The notes below the pieces were generated by a model that saw nothing but the letters and a program-made list of their open reading frames with translations, searched no databases and was not told where the DNA came from. The position numbers and the translations under genes were made by a program. From Saprospiraceae bacterium (GTDB lineage Bacteria > Bacteroidota > Bacteroidia > Chitinophagales > Saprospiraceae), in contig JAGNXB010000002.1 of the NCBI GenBank assembly GCA_017985675.1, positions 62,001 to 126,000 of the forward strand: a stretch of DNA of 64,000 bases, read 5' to 3'. Positions 33,276 through 43,800 of the stretch are shown piece by piece (within the stretch, counting starts at the first letter, position 1; every line of letters starts with the position of its first letter).

Positions 33276-34709
33276 ATGGACAACAGATATTTTGATCTGA
33301 TTGATCAGACCTTTTACTTTCCCCAAGAAGGTTTTGATATAGAAAATGGCTACTTGACATTTCACAATATTTCACTTAGGCATCTGATACAGAAGTACGG
33401 CACACCACTCAAACTTACTTATTTGCCCCAAATCGGGGCCCAGATTAAAAAAGCGCGAAACTTTTTCAACAGGGCTATCAAAGCCTTAAATTATAGTGGC
33501 GACTACTATTACTGTTATTGCACCAAGAGTAACCATTTCAGTTATATCCTTAATGAAGTGCTTCAGCATGATGTACATCTGGAGACGTCCTCATCCTTTG
33601 ATATTGATTTGATCAGGAATCTCCAGAAAAGTGGTAAGCTGCGAAAGGACTCCATCATAGTAAACAATGGATTTAAACCGCGGCCATATGCTGAAAAAAT
33701 TGCCGGCCTTGTTAATGATGGGTTTCACAATGTGATTCCAATTCTTGACAACCCCGAAGAACTACAGTATTACGAGGAAATGATCCAAGGTGAAGTGAAA
33801 CTTGGCATCCGTGTGGCAACAGATGAAGAACCCAATTTTGAATTTTATACATCCCGGCTTGGGTTCAGGCACTCCCAGATTATTCCTTATTACCAGGAAC
33901 GGATTGCTAATAACCCCCGACTGAAGTTAAAAATGTTACATTTTTTTGTAGATACAGGCATTAAGGATACCATTTACTATTGGGGTGAATTGAAAAAAGC
34001 TGTCAAGCTATATGGTGAATTGCGCAAAATCTGTCCTGATCTTAAAGCGATTAACATTGGTGGCGGTATGCCTATTCGCAACACACTGAGCTTTGAATAT
34101 GACTACAAGTACATGGTCAAAGAAATCGTGAGCCTAATTCAGGAAGCTTGTGAGGAAGATGGCATTCCCGAACCAGATATCTTTACTGAATTCGGCAAGT
34201 ACACTGTTGGGGAGAGTGGTGCGACGATTTTTTCAGTCTTGAGCCAGAAACAGCAAAATGATGCGGAGACCTGGTACATGATCGACAACTCACTCATGAA
34301 TACCCTACCTGATAGTTGGGGCATATCTGAACGTTTTATCTTGCTACCGATCAATAAGTGGGACAATGAATACCATCGAATTAATATAGGTGGTTTGAGT
34401 TGCGATAACTCTGATTATTACAATGCGGAGGTCCACGAAAATCAGGTTTACCTTCCAAAGATTGAACCTGGTGACCCTGAACCCTTATATATCGGATTTT
34501 TTCATACAGGGGCGTATCAGGATTCGATAAGTGGGTTTGGTGGTATCAAACACTGCCTTATTCCTGCGCCGAAACATGTATTGATCGACCGGGATGACAT
34601 GGGCAATCTGGTAGATTGGCTGGCCTATGAGGAACAAACTGCAGAGAGTATGTTATCTATACTCGGTTATCTTGAACCTATTGGCAAAGAAATGCCCGCC
34701 ACACAATAA
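33276..34709 (+). CDS. speA: Arginine decarboxylase (Bacteroidota type, fold III)
   Basis: 477 residues. PLP lysine in YYCYCTKSNHF (near residue 84), the glycine-rich phosphate-binding AINIGGGMP, FTEFGKYTVGES and the late LSCDNSDYY with its active-site cysteine and aspartate. It makes agmatine from arginine for polyamine synthesis. Shorter than the 630-residue SpeA of proteobacteria and without the N-terminal extension, as is usual in Bacteroidota. TGCTTTTG just before the ATG is a near match to the -7 box. Confidence 0.85.
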   Translation: MDNRYFDLIDQTFYFPQEGFDIENGYLTFHNISLRHLIQKYGTPLKLTYLPQIGAQIKKARNFFNRAIKALNYSGDYYYCYCTKSNHFSYILNEVLQHDVHLETSSSFDIDLIRNLQKSGKLRKDSIIVNNGFKPRPYAEKIAGLVNDGFHNVIPILDNPEELQYYEEMIQGEVKLGIRVATDEEPNFEFYTSRLGFRHSQIIPYYQERIANNPRLKLKMLHFFVDTGIKDTIYYWGELKKAVKLYGELRKICPDLKAINIGGGMPIRNTLSFEYDYKYMVKEIVSLIQEACEEDGIPEPDIFTEFGKYTVGESGATIFSVLSQKQQNDAETWYMIDNSLMNTLPDSWGISERFILLPINKWDNEYHRINIGGLSCDNSDYYNAEVHENQVYLPKIEPGDPEPLYIGFFHTGAYQDSISGFGGIKHCLIPAPKHVLIDRDDMGNLVDWLAYEEQTAESMLSILGYLEPIGKEMPATQ

Positions 34710-34744
34710 ACTTAATCCGCATCAAAAGACACGATTATTTAACC

Positions 34745-34780
34745 AAAAGGGCTCACAACTTTCGTTGCGAGCCCTTTTTT
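34745..34780. terminator. Bidirectional terminator between speA and the LysM gene
   Basis: AAAAGGGCTC (34745-34754) pairs with GAGCCCTTTT (34769-34778), and CAAC/GTTG extends the stem. A-run on the left and T-run on the right allow use by both convergent genes. Confidence 0.85.
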
Positions 34781-34821
34781 CAAATCAAATACTGGATAGT
34801 ATAGATCTAATATGGAACAAT

Positions 34822-35319
34822 TTAGGCCTCAAGGGCTGGAATCCGAAGAACCTGTCCTGGGTAAATTAGATTAGGATCAGTCAACATTGGTTTGTTTGCC
34901 TCAAATATCACTGGATACTTCATAGCATCGCCATAATATTCCTTGGCAATCTTTGAAAGTGAATCTCCTTTTTGTACTTCGTAGAATTTTGCCTCAGGCT
35001 CCGGAGTAACTACCTTGATGTGGTCCGTAACAGTAGCAATACCGTCCACGTTTCCAATCGCTAAAATTACTTTTTCACGATCAGACTGTGTTTCTGTTTG
35101 ACCTGAAACCACCACTGCGTCATCATTTACCTGAATATCCAAATTGTCAATGGAAAGGCCGAGCGATGACACAATACCACGCAAAGCAACAGCCTTAAGC
35201 TTATTCGCCTGCTCTAGTCGATCTGCCGTAGATACTGTTGGTGTAGCAGTTGCTTCTTCTGCTTTTTTGCCGCCAAATAGTTTCGGGCCTGCATTTTTAA
35301 GGAAAGAGAATAATCCCAT
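34822..35319 (-). CDS. BON and LysM domain protein (YgaU/Kbp-like)
   Basis: 165 residues. A BON domain (about 45-105: LKAVALRGIVSSLGL, DDAVVVSGQT) is followed by a C-terminal LysM domain (YEVQKGDSLSKIAKEYYGD, IYPGQVLRIP). This order matches E. coli Kbp (YgaU), a cytoplasmic potassium-binding protein. No signal peptide: it starts MGLFSFLKNAGPKLFGG. The ATG at 35319 was preferred over 35325. Confidence 0.88.
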   Translation of the reverse strand: MGLFSFLKNAGPKLFGGKKAEEATATPTVSTADRLEQANKLKAVALRGIVSSLGLSIDNLDIQVNDDAVVVSGQTETQSDREKVILAIGNVDGIATVTDHIKVVTPEPEAKFYEVQKGDSLSKIAKEYYGDAMKYPVIFEANKPMLTDPNLIYPGQVLRIPALEA

Positions 35320-35472
35320 GGTCATTAAACTTTAAAATGATAAATTAGAAATCGTGCGAAGATACACATAATGGCACGGCTTTGGAGATGGATGAAACAC
35401 TAAATTAACTTCTCCGTAAACTCAACTTACTGCGCATTTTGATAAAGTTCAGCATGGTACATGTATTTGACC

Positions 35473-35480
35473 TATATTTG
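35473..35480 (+). promoter_or_regulatory. -7 promoter element TATATTTG of secDF
   Basis: Exact TAnnTTTG, 40 bases before the secDF ATG at 35521; it makes the earlier in-frame start at 35461 unlikely. Confidence 0.5.
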
Positions 35481-35520
35481 CGCAGTTTTTTCAAACATAT
35501 TAGACAAATCTTCATCTGAC

Positions 35521-38500
35521 ATGCAAAGCAAAGGAATCATTAAATTTTTCCTGATACTCTTCACGATTATCGTAGCCATCCAATTTTTATACATGGTGCC
35601 AACGATGCGCGTGGAGGCCGATGCGGATGCCTATGCGGAACGTATAGCCTCATCCAGTGTGGAAAAAGACAAAGCCACAGCGCTTAAAACTGCAAGAATC
35701 GCCTATCTGGACTCCATGTCCGGAGAAAAGATTTTTAGCATTCCACTGATTAAAGACTTTTCCTACGAAGAGCTGAAAAGTAAACAACTAGCACTTGGAC
35801 TCGACCTAAAAGGCGGAATGAGTGTGATTCTCCAGGTTGACCTGCAGGATGTCATTAGAAGTCTGGCTAATAACAGCGAGGACCCTGAGTTTAATAAGGC
35901 GCTAGCCAATGCATCTCAGCGATTCAAAACGGCACAAAGCGACTATGTTACGCTTTTTGGTGAAGAATATCAAAAAGTCGCTGCTGGTAAAAAACTGGCC
36001 AATATTTTTATCTTGAATGAGTCGTTCCGTGACAAAATCAATTTTGAGACTCCTGATGGCGAAATCGTGCGGATCATTCGTGAAATGTCAAACGAAACCG
36101 TCAAGCTGACCTACAAGCGCCTTAAGGATCGTATCGACAAAACGGGTGTTGTTCAACCTAACGTATCCTTGGATGAAAATCGAGATTTGATCATTGTCGA
36201 ATTACCAGGTTTTGACAACCCTGAACGTGCGCGCAAGCTGCTTCAGGCTACAGCAAAGTTGGAATTTTATGATGTTTATCGGATCTCTGATGCTGGTTTA
36301 TCTACATCTTTTCTTGAGGCGGACAAAAAACTGCAGCGTTTATCTGAAGGTGTTGATACTTCATCCATTGATGTAGCTGTAGACTCTTCCTATGCTTATA
36401 CGTATGATTCACTGGGTCAGGTCATAGACAGCACCCTCCAGGCGGCGACTCCTGATTCATTGGGCGGCCTTTCCTCCGGCAATGGTCCCTTACTCAGCAA
36501 TTTAACCCTAAACATGTCTTCTGCTGAAGGATTGAGCAATCCACCAGCAGTAATGGGTACTGCCGCAAGAAACAAGATGAATCTGATTACGGAGTATCTG
36601 GCCAGACCTGATATTAGAGCTATGTTCCCCAGGGACCTGGAATTCCGCTGGGCTTATAAGGCGTCCAAAGACTTCACCACGGGCGAACAAACCGATCAGT
36701 TTAATCTATATGCTATCCGTAAGAAAAAGGGATCTGATATAGCACCTTTAGAAGGTGACAGAGTATCGGATGCACGGGCCAGCACGGATCCTAATACTGG
36801 TGAAGTGGTGGTAAGCTTGAACATGGATAGTAAAGGTTCCCGTATTTGGGCCGATATGACAACAAAAGCAGCACAGGATAACAACCGCGAAATTGCAATC
36901 TTGCTTGATGATGAAGTTGTTTCTGCACCGAGTGTACGCCAACCCATTAGCGGTGGAAGCAGTCAGATTTCGGGCGATTTTAGCCTGCAGGAAGCAACAG
37001 ACCTTTCCAACATTTTACAAATTGGTAAACTTCCAGCTAAAACCAAAATCATACAAGAATCACTGGTTGGTCCATCTTTAGGCCAGGACAACATTGATCG
37101 AAGCTTGACTTCTGTATCTATAGCTTTTGTGCTACTCCTTCTGTTCATGGTACTCTACTATGCTGGCGGCGGTATTGTATCGATCATTGCATTATTTGCT
37201 AACCTTTTCTTCATTGTTGGTGGATTGGCCTCATATGGAACTGTTCTAACTTTGCCTGGTATTGCAGGTATGGTATTGACAATGGGTATGGCGGTAGATG
37301 CCAACGTAATTATCTATGAGCGTATCCGTGAAGAATTGCGCCATGGTAAAACACTTGCTCTTTCTATAAAAGAAGGCTTTCAACAGTCCTATAGTGCTAT
37401 TATCGATGCCAACGTCACTACGTTGCTTACGGCTCTCGTTTTAGCTTATTTTGGCTTAGGCCCCATCAAAGGATTTGCTGTAGTCCTGATCATTGGTATC
37501 ATATTTACGTTGTTCACGGCTGTCCTTTTGTCCAGACTTATTATTGAGTATTGGGTTGGCAAAGGAAATAGCATGAGCTTCGCAAGTTCCTGGTCAAAAA
37601 ATATTCTTTCAAATGTCAATATCAATTGGCTTGGCCTGCGTAAATACGGTTATATCTTCTCTTCACTGCTCATCCTAGCAGGCGCAATTTCCTTTTTTAC
37701 GAGAGGATTTGAGCTGGGTGTAGATATGAAAGGAGGCTATTCCTACAATATCCAGTTTGCAGAAGGTCAAGCTGTTAACATTGATCAGCTCAGAAAGGAA
37801 CTGGGAAGCGCATTTGGTACTGCTCCACTCGTCAAAGCCGTTGACACCCGTAATACCTTCAATGTCACTACGAGCTACGGCATAGATGACGATGGGGAAG
37901 AAGCCGCGGGCAAAGTGATGGATAAGTTATTTGAAGGCGTAAACAGTATCTCCGGTGGCAACCTGAATATAGAAGAATTCAAGGCAACGGATGCCCAGGG
38001 CACACATGTGGTATCATCGAATAAAGTTGGCTCAACCATCGCGGAGGACATAAAAGACAGTTCATTTTATTCTGCACTTTTTGCACTCCTATTGATCTTT
38101 CTTTACTTGTTTATTCGCTTCAACAAATGGCAATTTAGCCTTGGCGCAGTCCTTGCCTTGTTACACGATGTATTGGCAACATTGAGTATATTCACATTGT
38201 TGCATGGTATAGTACCATTTTCAATGGAGGTAGACCAGGCCTTCGTAGCTGCAATCTTAACGGTTATAGGTTATTCGGTTAACGATACTGTGATCGTCTT
38301 CGACAGGATCCGGGAGTTCCTCAACACCTATAGTGGAAAAGCGAAAGAAGAGGTATTTAATCTGGCAATAAATAATACGCTTAGCAGAACAATGATAACG
38401 TCCGCTACAACCCTTTTGGTTGTTGTGACGCTCTTTATCTTTGGAGGAGCCAGTATTAAAGGATTTGCTTTCGCATTGATGTTTGGTATCCTTTTCGGTA

Positions 38501-38616
38501 CGTATTCATCTGTGTTTATCGCTTCTGCACTTGTTGTAGATCTCACGAAGGATCGTGAAATCAAAGGAACTGAGAAAAAAGGAGGGTTTACCAAACACGC
38601 AGCATCTGTAAAATAA
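35521..38616 (+). CDS. secDF: Fused protein translocase subunit SecDF
   Basis: 1031 residues with twelve membrane helices, the SecD and SecF halves in one chain as in Bacteroidota. The SecD half has GLDLKGGMSVILQVDL, DNPERARKLLQATAKLEF, and GMAVDANVIIYERIREEL. The SecF half has ELGVDMKGGYSYNIQF and IGYSVNDTVIVFDRIRE. It uses the proton gradient to help SecYEG complete export, which the many secreted proteins here need. The SecD P1 region has an inserted Ser-rich segment. ATG at 35521 (MQSKGIIKFF). Confidence 0.95.
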   Translation: MQSKGIIKFFLILFTIIVAIQFLYMVPTMRVEADADAYAERIASSSVEKDKATALKTARIAYLDSMSGEKIFSIPLIKDFSYEELKSKQLALGLDLKGGMSVILQVDLQDVIRSLANNSEDPEFNKALANASQRFKTAQSDYVTLFGEEYQKVAAGKKLANIFILNESFRDKINFETPDGEIVRIIREMSNETVKLTYKRLKDRIDKTGVVQPNVSLDENRDLIIVELPGFDNPERARKLLQATAKLEFYDVYRISDAGLSTSFLEADKKLQRLSEGVDTSSIDVAVDSSYAYTYDSLGQVIDSTLQAATPDSLGGLSSGNGPLLSNLTLNMSSAEGLSNPPAVMGTAARNKMNLITEYLARPDIRAMFPRDLEFRWAYKASKDFTTGEQTDQFNLYAIRKKKGSDIAPLEGDRVSDARASTDPNTGEVVVSLNMDSKGSRIWADMTTKAAQDNNREIAILLDDEVVSAPSVRQPISGGSSQISGDFSLQEATDLSNILQIGKLPAKTKIIQESLVGPSLGQDNIDRSLTSVSIAFVLLLLFMVLYYAGGGIVSIIALFANLFFIVGGLASYGTVLTLPGIAGMVLTMGMAVDANVIIYERIREELRHGKTLALSIKEGFQQSYSAIIDANVTTLLTALVLAYFGLGPIKGFAVVLIIGIIFTLFTAVLLSRLIIEYWVGKGNSMSFASSWSKNILSNVNINWLGLRKYGYIFSSLLILAGAISFFTRGFELGVDMKGGYSYNIQFAEGQAVNIDQLRKELGSAFGTAPLVKAVDTRNTFNVTTSYGIDDDGEEAAGKVMDKLFEGVNSISGGNLNIEEFKATDAQGTHVVSSNKVGSTIAEDIKDSSFYSALFALLLIFLYLFIRFNKWQFSLGAVLALLHDVLATLSIFTLLHGIVPFSMEVDQAFVAAILTVIGYSVNDTVIVFDRIREFLNTYSGKAKEEVFNLAINNTLSRTMITSATTLLVVVTLFIFGGASIKGFAFALMFGILFGTYSSVFIASALVVDLTKDREIKGTEKKGGFTKHAASVK

Positions 38617-38682
38617 ACAACCGAAAAACCTTTGGCATAGCTTTTGTCGCTGTGTAGGTGGTTTTGGTTAAAGATTTTTAAG

Positions 38683-38716
38683 AAGGAGTTACTGGAAAGT
38701 AACTCCTTTTCTTTTT
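38683..38716 (+). terminator. Rho-independent terminator after secDF
   Basis: Perfect 11-bp stem AAGGAGTTACT/AGTAACTCCTT with a GGAA loop and a T-rich tail (TTCTTTTT). Confidence 0.85.
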
Positions 38717-38830
38717 AATCCCTTTTCCTGATATAACAAATCCATAGCCGTCTGCTATCTGCAATCAATCGCAAAACTTCCAGAACAGTAAAATGTTTTA
38801 TATTGGCCTTTTAGCACTTATGCGGCTCTT

Positions 38831-40810
38831 ATGAAATGGACTGGTCTTCTTTCAATATTGTTTTTCATTTCTGGTTGTTCTTACACCATTAAGGTAAAAG
38901 ATGGAGATACCGCTTTTGATCGTTATCAATATGCCAAGGCCATTACCTTTTATAAAAAGGATCTGGAACGTTCAAAAAGCAGAGTTGATCAGGGTCGTAT
39001 CGCATTGAAGTTGGCCGAATCCTTTCAGAAATTAAATCAACCAGCTGCTGCGCTACCCTACTATCAAATGGCCTGGACGAACCAGGCTGGGATTGCGGCT
39101 CTAAAAGGAAAAGCAAATAGTTTGAAAATGTTGGAGCGATATGAGGAGGCCATTGAAGCATTTAATCAATTGGGTGAAGAAATAGGCAGTACTTATGAAT
39201 TCAGAAAGGAAATCCAGGCTTGCAGCTTAGCTCAGGCATGGATAACGGAACAAAGTCCAAACCATTTTGTACTGGATGAAATCGCATTAAATTCTAAATA
39301 CGCCGATTATAGCCCATTTTTTCTTTCAGATGGTAGCGTAGCATTTACTTCAGACAGGCCTTCTGCACAAAGTAAAGACTTTTATTCCTGGACGGGAAAA
39401 CCCTATTCGGATGTTCTAGTGACTAATCCGAATGAGTCATCCATATTAACGGCTCCAAGCTTTCTTGCAAAAATTAATACAGCAGCAAATGAAGGCAACT
39501 TTGTTCAAAGTGCTGATTTGACGACGATCTATTTCACCCGCTGTGGTGAGGAATCAAAAAATGCAGATCAATACTGCCGGATATTTTCCATGCAACAAAC
39601 GGTCGAAGGTTGGTCTGACCCTCTTATTTTATCCTTTTGCACAGGCAATTTTAATTATGGCCATGCCTTTCCTTCAAATGATGGCAAGTCATTGTTTTTT
39701 GCATCCGATGATCCATTAGGATTTGGTGGTTATGATCTTTATAAAGTAGACCGCAGTGGTGATTCATGGACAGATCCTGCAATACTACCACCAACAATCA
39801 ATACCACAGGGGATGAAATGTTCCCATATATCGTTGGTGACACCTTGTATTTTGCTTCAGATTTTCACCCTGGAATGGGTGGATTAGACGTATTCAAAAC
39901 CTATCGAACCGGAGTACGTACGTGGTCTGTACCTGAAAACTTAAAACCACCTTTCAATTCAGGAGCAGATGATTTTGGATTGATCTGGGCTGCTTCCGCT
40001 GAGAAGCAACCGACGGCACTTCGCACGGGTTATATTAGTTCTACGAGACCTGGAGGCAAAGGAGATGACGATATCTATAAAATCAGGGAACAAATCCCAC
40101 CTACACCGGACACAACCAAACCAACTTTTTCAAACTTTCGGTTTGTGCTCAACATCTATGCGTTGACACCCATATATCAAATGCCTTCGGATCCAAACAG
40201 CACAATCCTTGGCCGAAAAATCTTATCCGGTGCAAAGCTGACCATCAGAGGGCACTTAGATACTGTATTTTTAAGTTCCGAAACAAGCCCCGCTACGCTT
40301 GAAATATTCCCGGGGAACAGATATACCATTTCTGCATCTGCAGAAGGGTACCTCAATACCGAGATAAGCTTTGATGCAAGTGAGATATCCGTTGACTCCA
40401 TGGTAGCTGAACAACAGTTTGATATTGAAATCCTTCTGGACAAACTTTTTATTGATCAGGAAATTGTTCTTGAAAACATCTACTACGATTTTGATCGTTG
40501 GGAAATTAGACCGGATGCAAAGCCAACCCTTGTCAATCTAGCTCAAATCCTGTTTGCTAATCCAGGGATAACAATAGAACTGGCATCTCATACAGATTGC
40601 AGAGGATCTGCCAATTACAATCAGGAGCTTTCTCAACGTCGAGCTCAATCAGCTGTAGATTTTCTCATATCAATTGGTGTAGAACCTAATCGGCTGAGAG
40701 CTATGGGTTATGGAGAAAGCCGACCATCAACTGATTGTCCTTGCAACCGTTGCTCAGAAGCCGAACATCAACAAAACCGGCGAACAACCTTCAGAATTTT
40801 GGAGAATTAA
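38831..40810 (+). CDS. PorE-like OmpA-family lipoprotein (TPR, PD40 propeller, OmpA C)
   Basis: 659 residues. Lipoprotein signal (LFFISGC). TPR-like helices (about 25-145), a beta-propeller of PD40 repeats (ADYSPFFLSDGSVAFTSDRP, FPYIVGDTLYFASDF, GYISSTRPGGKGDDDIY), a short carboxypeptidase-regulatory-like domain (about 480-540) and a C-terminal OmpA peptidoglycan-binding domain (IYYDFDRWEIRPDA, SHTDCRGSANYNQELSQRRA). This order matches PorE, an outer-membrane-anchored part of T9SS, but paralogues are common in Bacteroidota, so no symbol is given. Confidence 0.8.
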   Translation: MKWTGLLSILFFISGCSYTIKVKDGDTAFDRYQYAKAITFYKKDLERSKSRVDQGRIALKLAESFQKLNQPAAALPYYQMAWTNQAGIAALKGKANSLKMLERYEEAIEAFNQLGEEIGSTYEFRKEIQACSLAQAWITEQSPNHFVLDEIALNSKYADYSPFFLSDGSVAFTSDRPSAQSKDFYSWTGKPYSDVLVTNPNESSILTAPSFLAKINTAANEGNFVQSADLTTIYFTRCGEESKNADQYCRIFSMQQTVEGWSDPLILSFCTGNFNYGHAFPSNDGKSLFFASDDPLGFGGYDLYKVDRSGDSWTDPAILPPTINTTGDEMFPYIVGDTLYFASDFHPGMGGLDVFKTYRTGVRTWSVPENLKPPFNSGADDFGLIWAASAEKQPTALRTGYISSTRPGGKGDDDIYKIREQIPPTPDTTKPTFSNFRFVLNIYALTPIYQMPSDPNSTILGRKILSGAKLTIRGHLDTVFLSSETSPATLEIFPGNRYTISASAEGYLNTEISFDASEISVDSMVAEQQFDIEILLDKLFIDQEIVLENIYYDFDRWEIRPDAKPTLVNLAQILFANPGITIELASHTDCRGSANYNQELSQRRAQSAVDFLISIGVEPNRLRAMGYGESRPSTDCPCNRCSEAEHQQNRRTTFRILEN

Positions 40811-40825
40811 TCTGTTTTCACATTT

Positions 40826-43800
40826 CTAGAATTCCCCTTGGATTTTTACAAATTTTGTAAAAAACAGTATCGCACCATTCGTGTCCATCAATTCTAACAA
40901 ATAAAAACCCGGTGGATAGTTAGCTAGTGAAAATGACGTTAGACCTTTTTGTTGGTCCAAATACCCGATAGTCATTTTATGGCCTGAAATGGCAGTAATA
41001 GAAACGGTAAGTGGCCCATCGGGATTGTTATTCGGTTCCTCCGTACAAATGGTCAATACATCAGAGGCTGGATTGGGATACAACCTAAATCCGGGATGTT
41101 GATAAGGCTCCTCAACTGCTGTACTCAATAATACCTCGATACATGCTGTGTCAAAACAGTTGAATACATCTGTCACCAAGACACAATACCATCCTGGAGA
41201 AAGCTGGAAGGCTGTGTCGGTTGTTTGACTTTTAGCATTTACATCCCACTGGATGGAATAAGGCGGTGTCCCTCCTGCAGGTTCGACAATCGCAATGCCA
41301 TTCATCGTCCCTAAGGAAGCGGACAAACTGGCTATGTTTTCAATCGTTAAAATGGGATGGCCCACATCAATTGAATCCAGACTGGCCGTACAACCCTGGC
41401 CATCCGTGACGGTAACACTATAGGTGCCCGTTGGTATATTTTGAAGATGCGGTGTTGTTTCGCCATGACTCCAAATAAAGGAATATGGAGCGGCACCATT
41501 CGCGACATTCAGGTAAACAACTGAGAATGGATCGCATTCATTATATATGGTGGGCAAAATTTGAGGATCAGTACCTCCCAATACATTAAAACAAGTATCA
41601 ATGAGACAATTAAATCGATCGGTTACGGATACACAATAATTACCTGGCTGGACTAATGGCCTAATCCTGCTTGTATTCCCATCACTCCAGGAATACGCAT
41701 ATTCCGGGACACCACCCTCCAGTTTGAGTTCTATTCCACCCGTAGACAGTAACACACATGAGGCATGCTCCACATTTACTTCATTCCATACAAGGAGCGA
41801 AGGTGGCCCAATGATTTCAATTGCCTGATTGAGACTTCGCGCGCATCCATTTTTATCTAGAACAAGTGCAGTGTATTTTCCCGGTCCAAGGTTTTGGGGA
41901 CTAGCTTCTGCGGAATAAAACAAGGAATCCTTAAACCAAAAAACAGTATAAGGTTGTACGCCACCATTTATCTCCAGGGTAATTCCACCATCTTTTGCGT
42001 CTTTACAAGATTCATTTTGAATTTGATCCACCGGCAGTGTTAATGTCAACGGCGGTGGTTCCACAATCGTTAGCGGACCATAATTAATGACACATCCCCG
42101 ATTATCTGTAATCGTCACTGTATAGGAACCAGAAGCTAATCCAGAGATACCATCCAGGCCGATTTCAATATCTTTTTCCTGGCCAGTACTCCAATTGAAC
42201 TGATATGGCCCCTCTCCTCCATTAACCTGGATGAAAATTTCGCCATTTTCATCTCCTGAGCATTGCAGTTGTGACACAACTATAGGAACAGCCTGGTAAT
42301 TTGTGGCCGTATTTAATACAGGAATACTATTGAGATCTTGCTGGCAACCATGCCCATCCTGGACGGTGACACTATAGTAACCTGGAACGACCATTTTAGG
42401 GTCTTGACCATTGTAACCATTTGACCAAAAATAAGTAAACGGCGCTTGACCTGAGACTGTAATATCAATATCTCCGTTGGATGACGAATCACAACCGGGA
42501 AATGAAACACCAAGAAGGCCAATAGTTAAAGGGCTCTTTTCCTGCAATATTATACCAGAAAGGTAGGATGTGCAGCCGGAAATATCGTTAACGGTCAGGC
42601 TATAAGTGCCTGAAATTAAATGGTCAGGCGACGACGATGTCATTCCATTTGACCAAAAATATTGGTAGACACCGAAGCCACCTTGAACATTAGTTATTAT
42701 TTTGCCATTAGCCAAAAAATCACAAGTAGGATCCACTTCCTGGATGATTTCTGTTTGCAATGGCGCTGAATAGCCCAATGTCAATTCAGGCAAAACAACA
42801 CTACAGGACTTCGCATCTGTGACCGTTAGGCCATAAAGACCTGCCTTAAGATTGGTTGCTAAATTGTCACCTACACCAAAAGACCAAAAATATATCCATG
42901 GTGCACTACCCCCAGAAATATCAACGGCTAAAAGTCCATCCTTTGACCCTTCACAGGTTTCGTTTTTGACCACATCCCATGTGCCAATCAACGGTGCAGG
43001 CTGTGAAACAAGTATAGTATCAGATGATTTTTTACATCCTGCCACATCTGTCATGGTCACTCTATAGTTTCCAGCAGGTAGACTATTGCGATCTTTTGTG
43101 GATGGTCCATCCGCCCAGAACCATGAAAAAGGTGGAGTTCCGCCAACTGCTGATAGCTGAATTGCACCATCATTCTGGCCATGACATCTTAAATCCTGAA
43201 CCGTGACTGCGAAATCTAACGGATTGGGCCCAACGACTACAAACGTGTCAGTGAATACCTTACAACCCTTACTATCTGTAATAATAGCCCAATAATTGCC
43301 CGGAGCTAGTGTTTGAATATCCTGTGTGATAGAGCCATTACTCCATAAATAGGAATACCCCCCACTGCCTCCTGTTAATGTCAGATTAACGCTTCCCGTT
43401 GGGCTTCCTGCACATACAGGGTTAGTTACAATACCACCAGTAACAATGGGATTAGCAGGCAGAATTGTCAAACCAGCCAATGTATAAGCGCATGCGCCCC
43501 CGCTAATGGTAACTGAATAGTCTCCAGCAGCAAGACCAAAAACATCTTTTGAGGCAGGACCATGTGACCAATTATAGGAAGCTGGAGGCCCCCCAAGGGA
43601 TATTTGGATCGCCCCGTCCGCAAGACCAGGACAAGATTCAGGCTGGATGACTATATTTTGGACAACGGGGCCGGGCCCATTTACAACAATGACCGGGTTA
43701 ACAAACGTACAACCAGTTGAACTATTCGTAATACTAACCGAATAGCTACCTTGTTTTAACCCAGTTAAAACAAAAGCTCCTTGTTTATTCCAATCATTTC

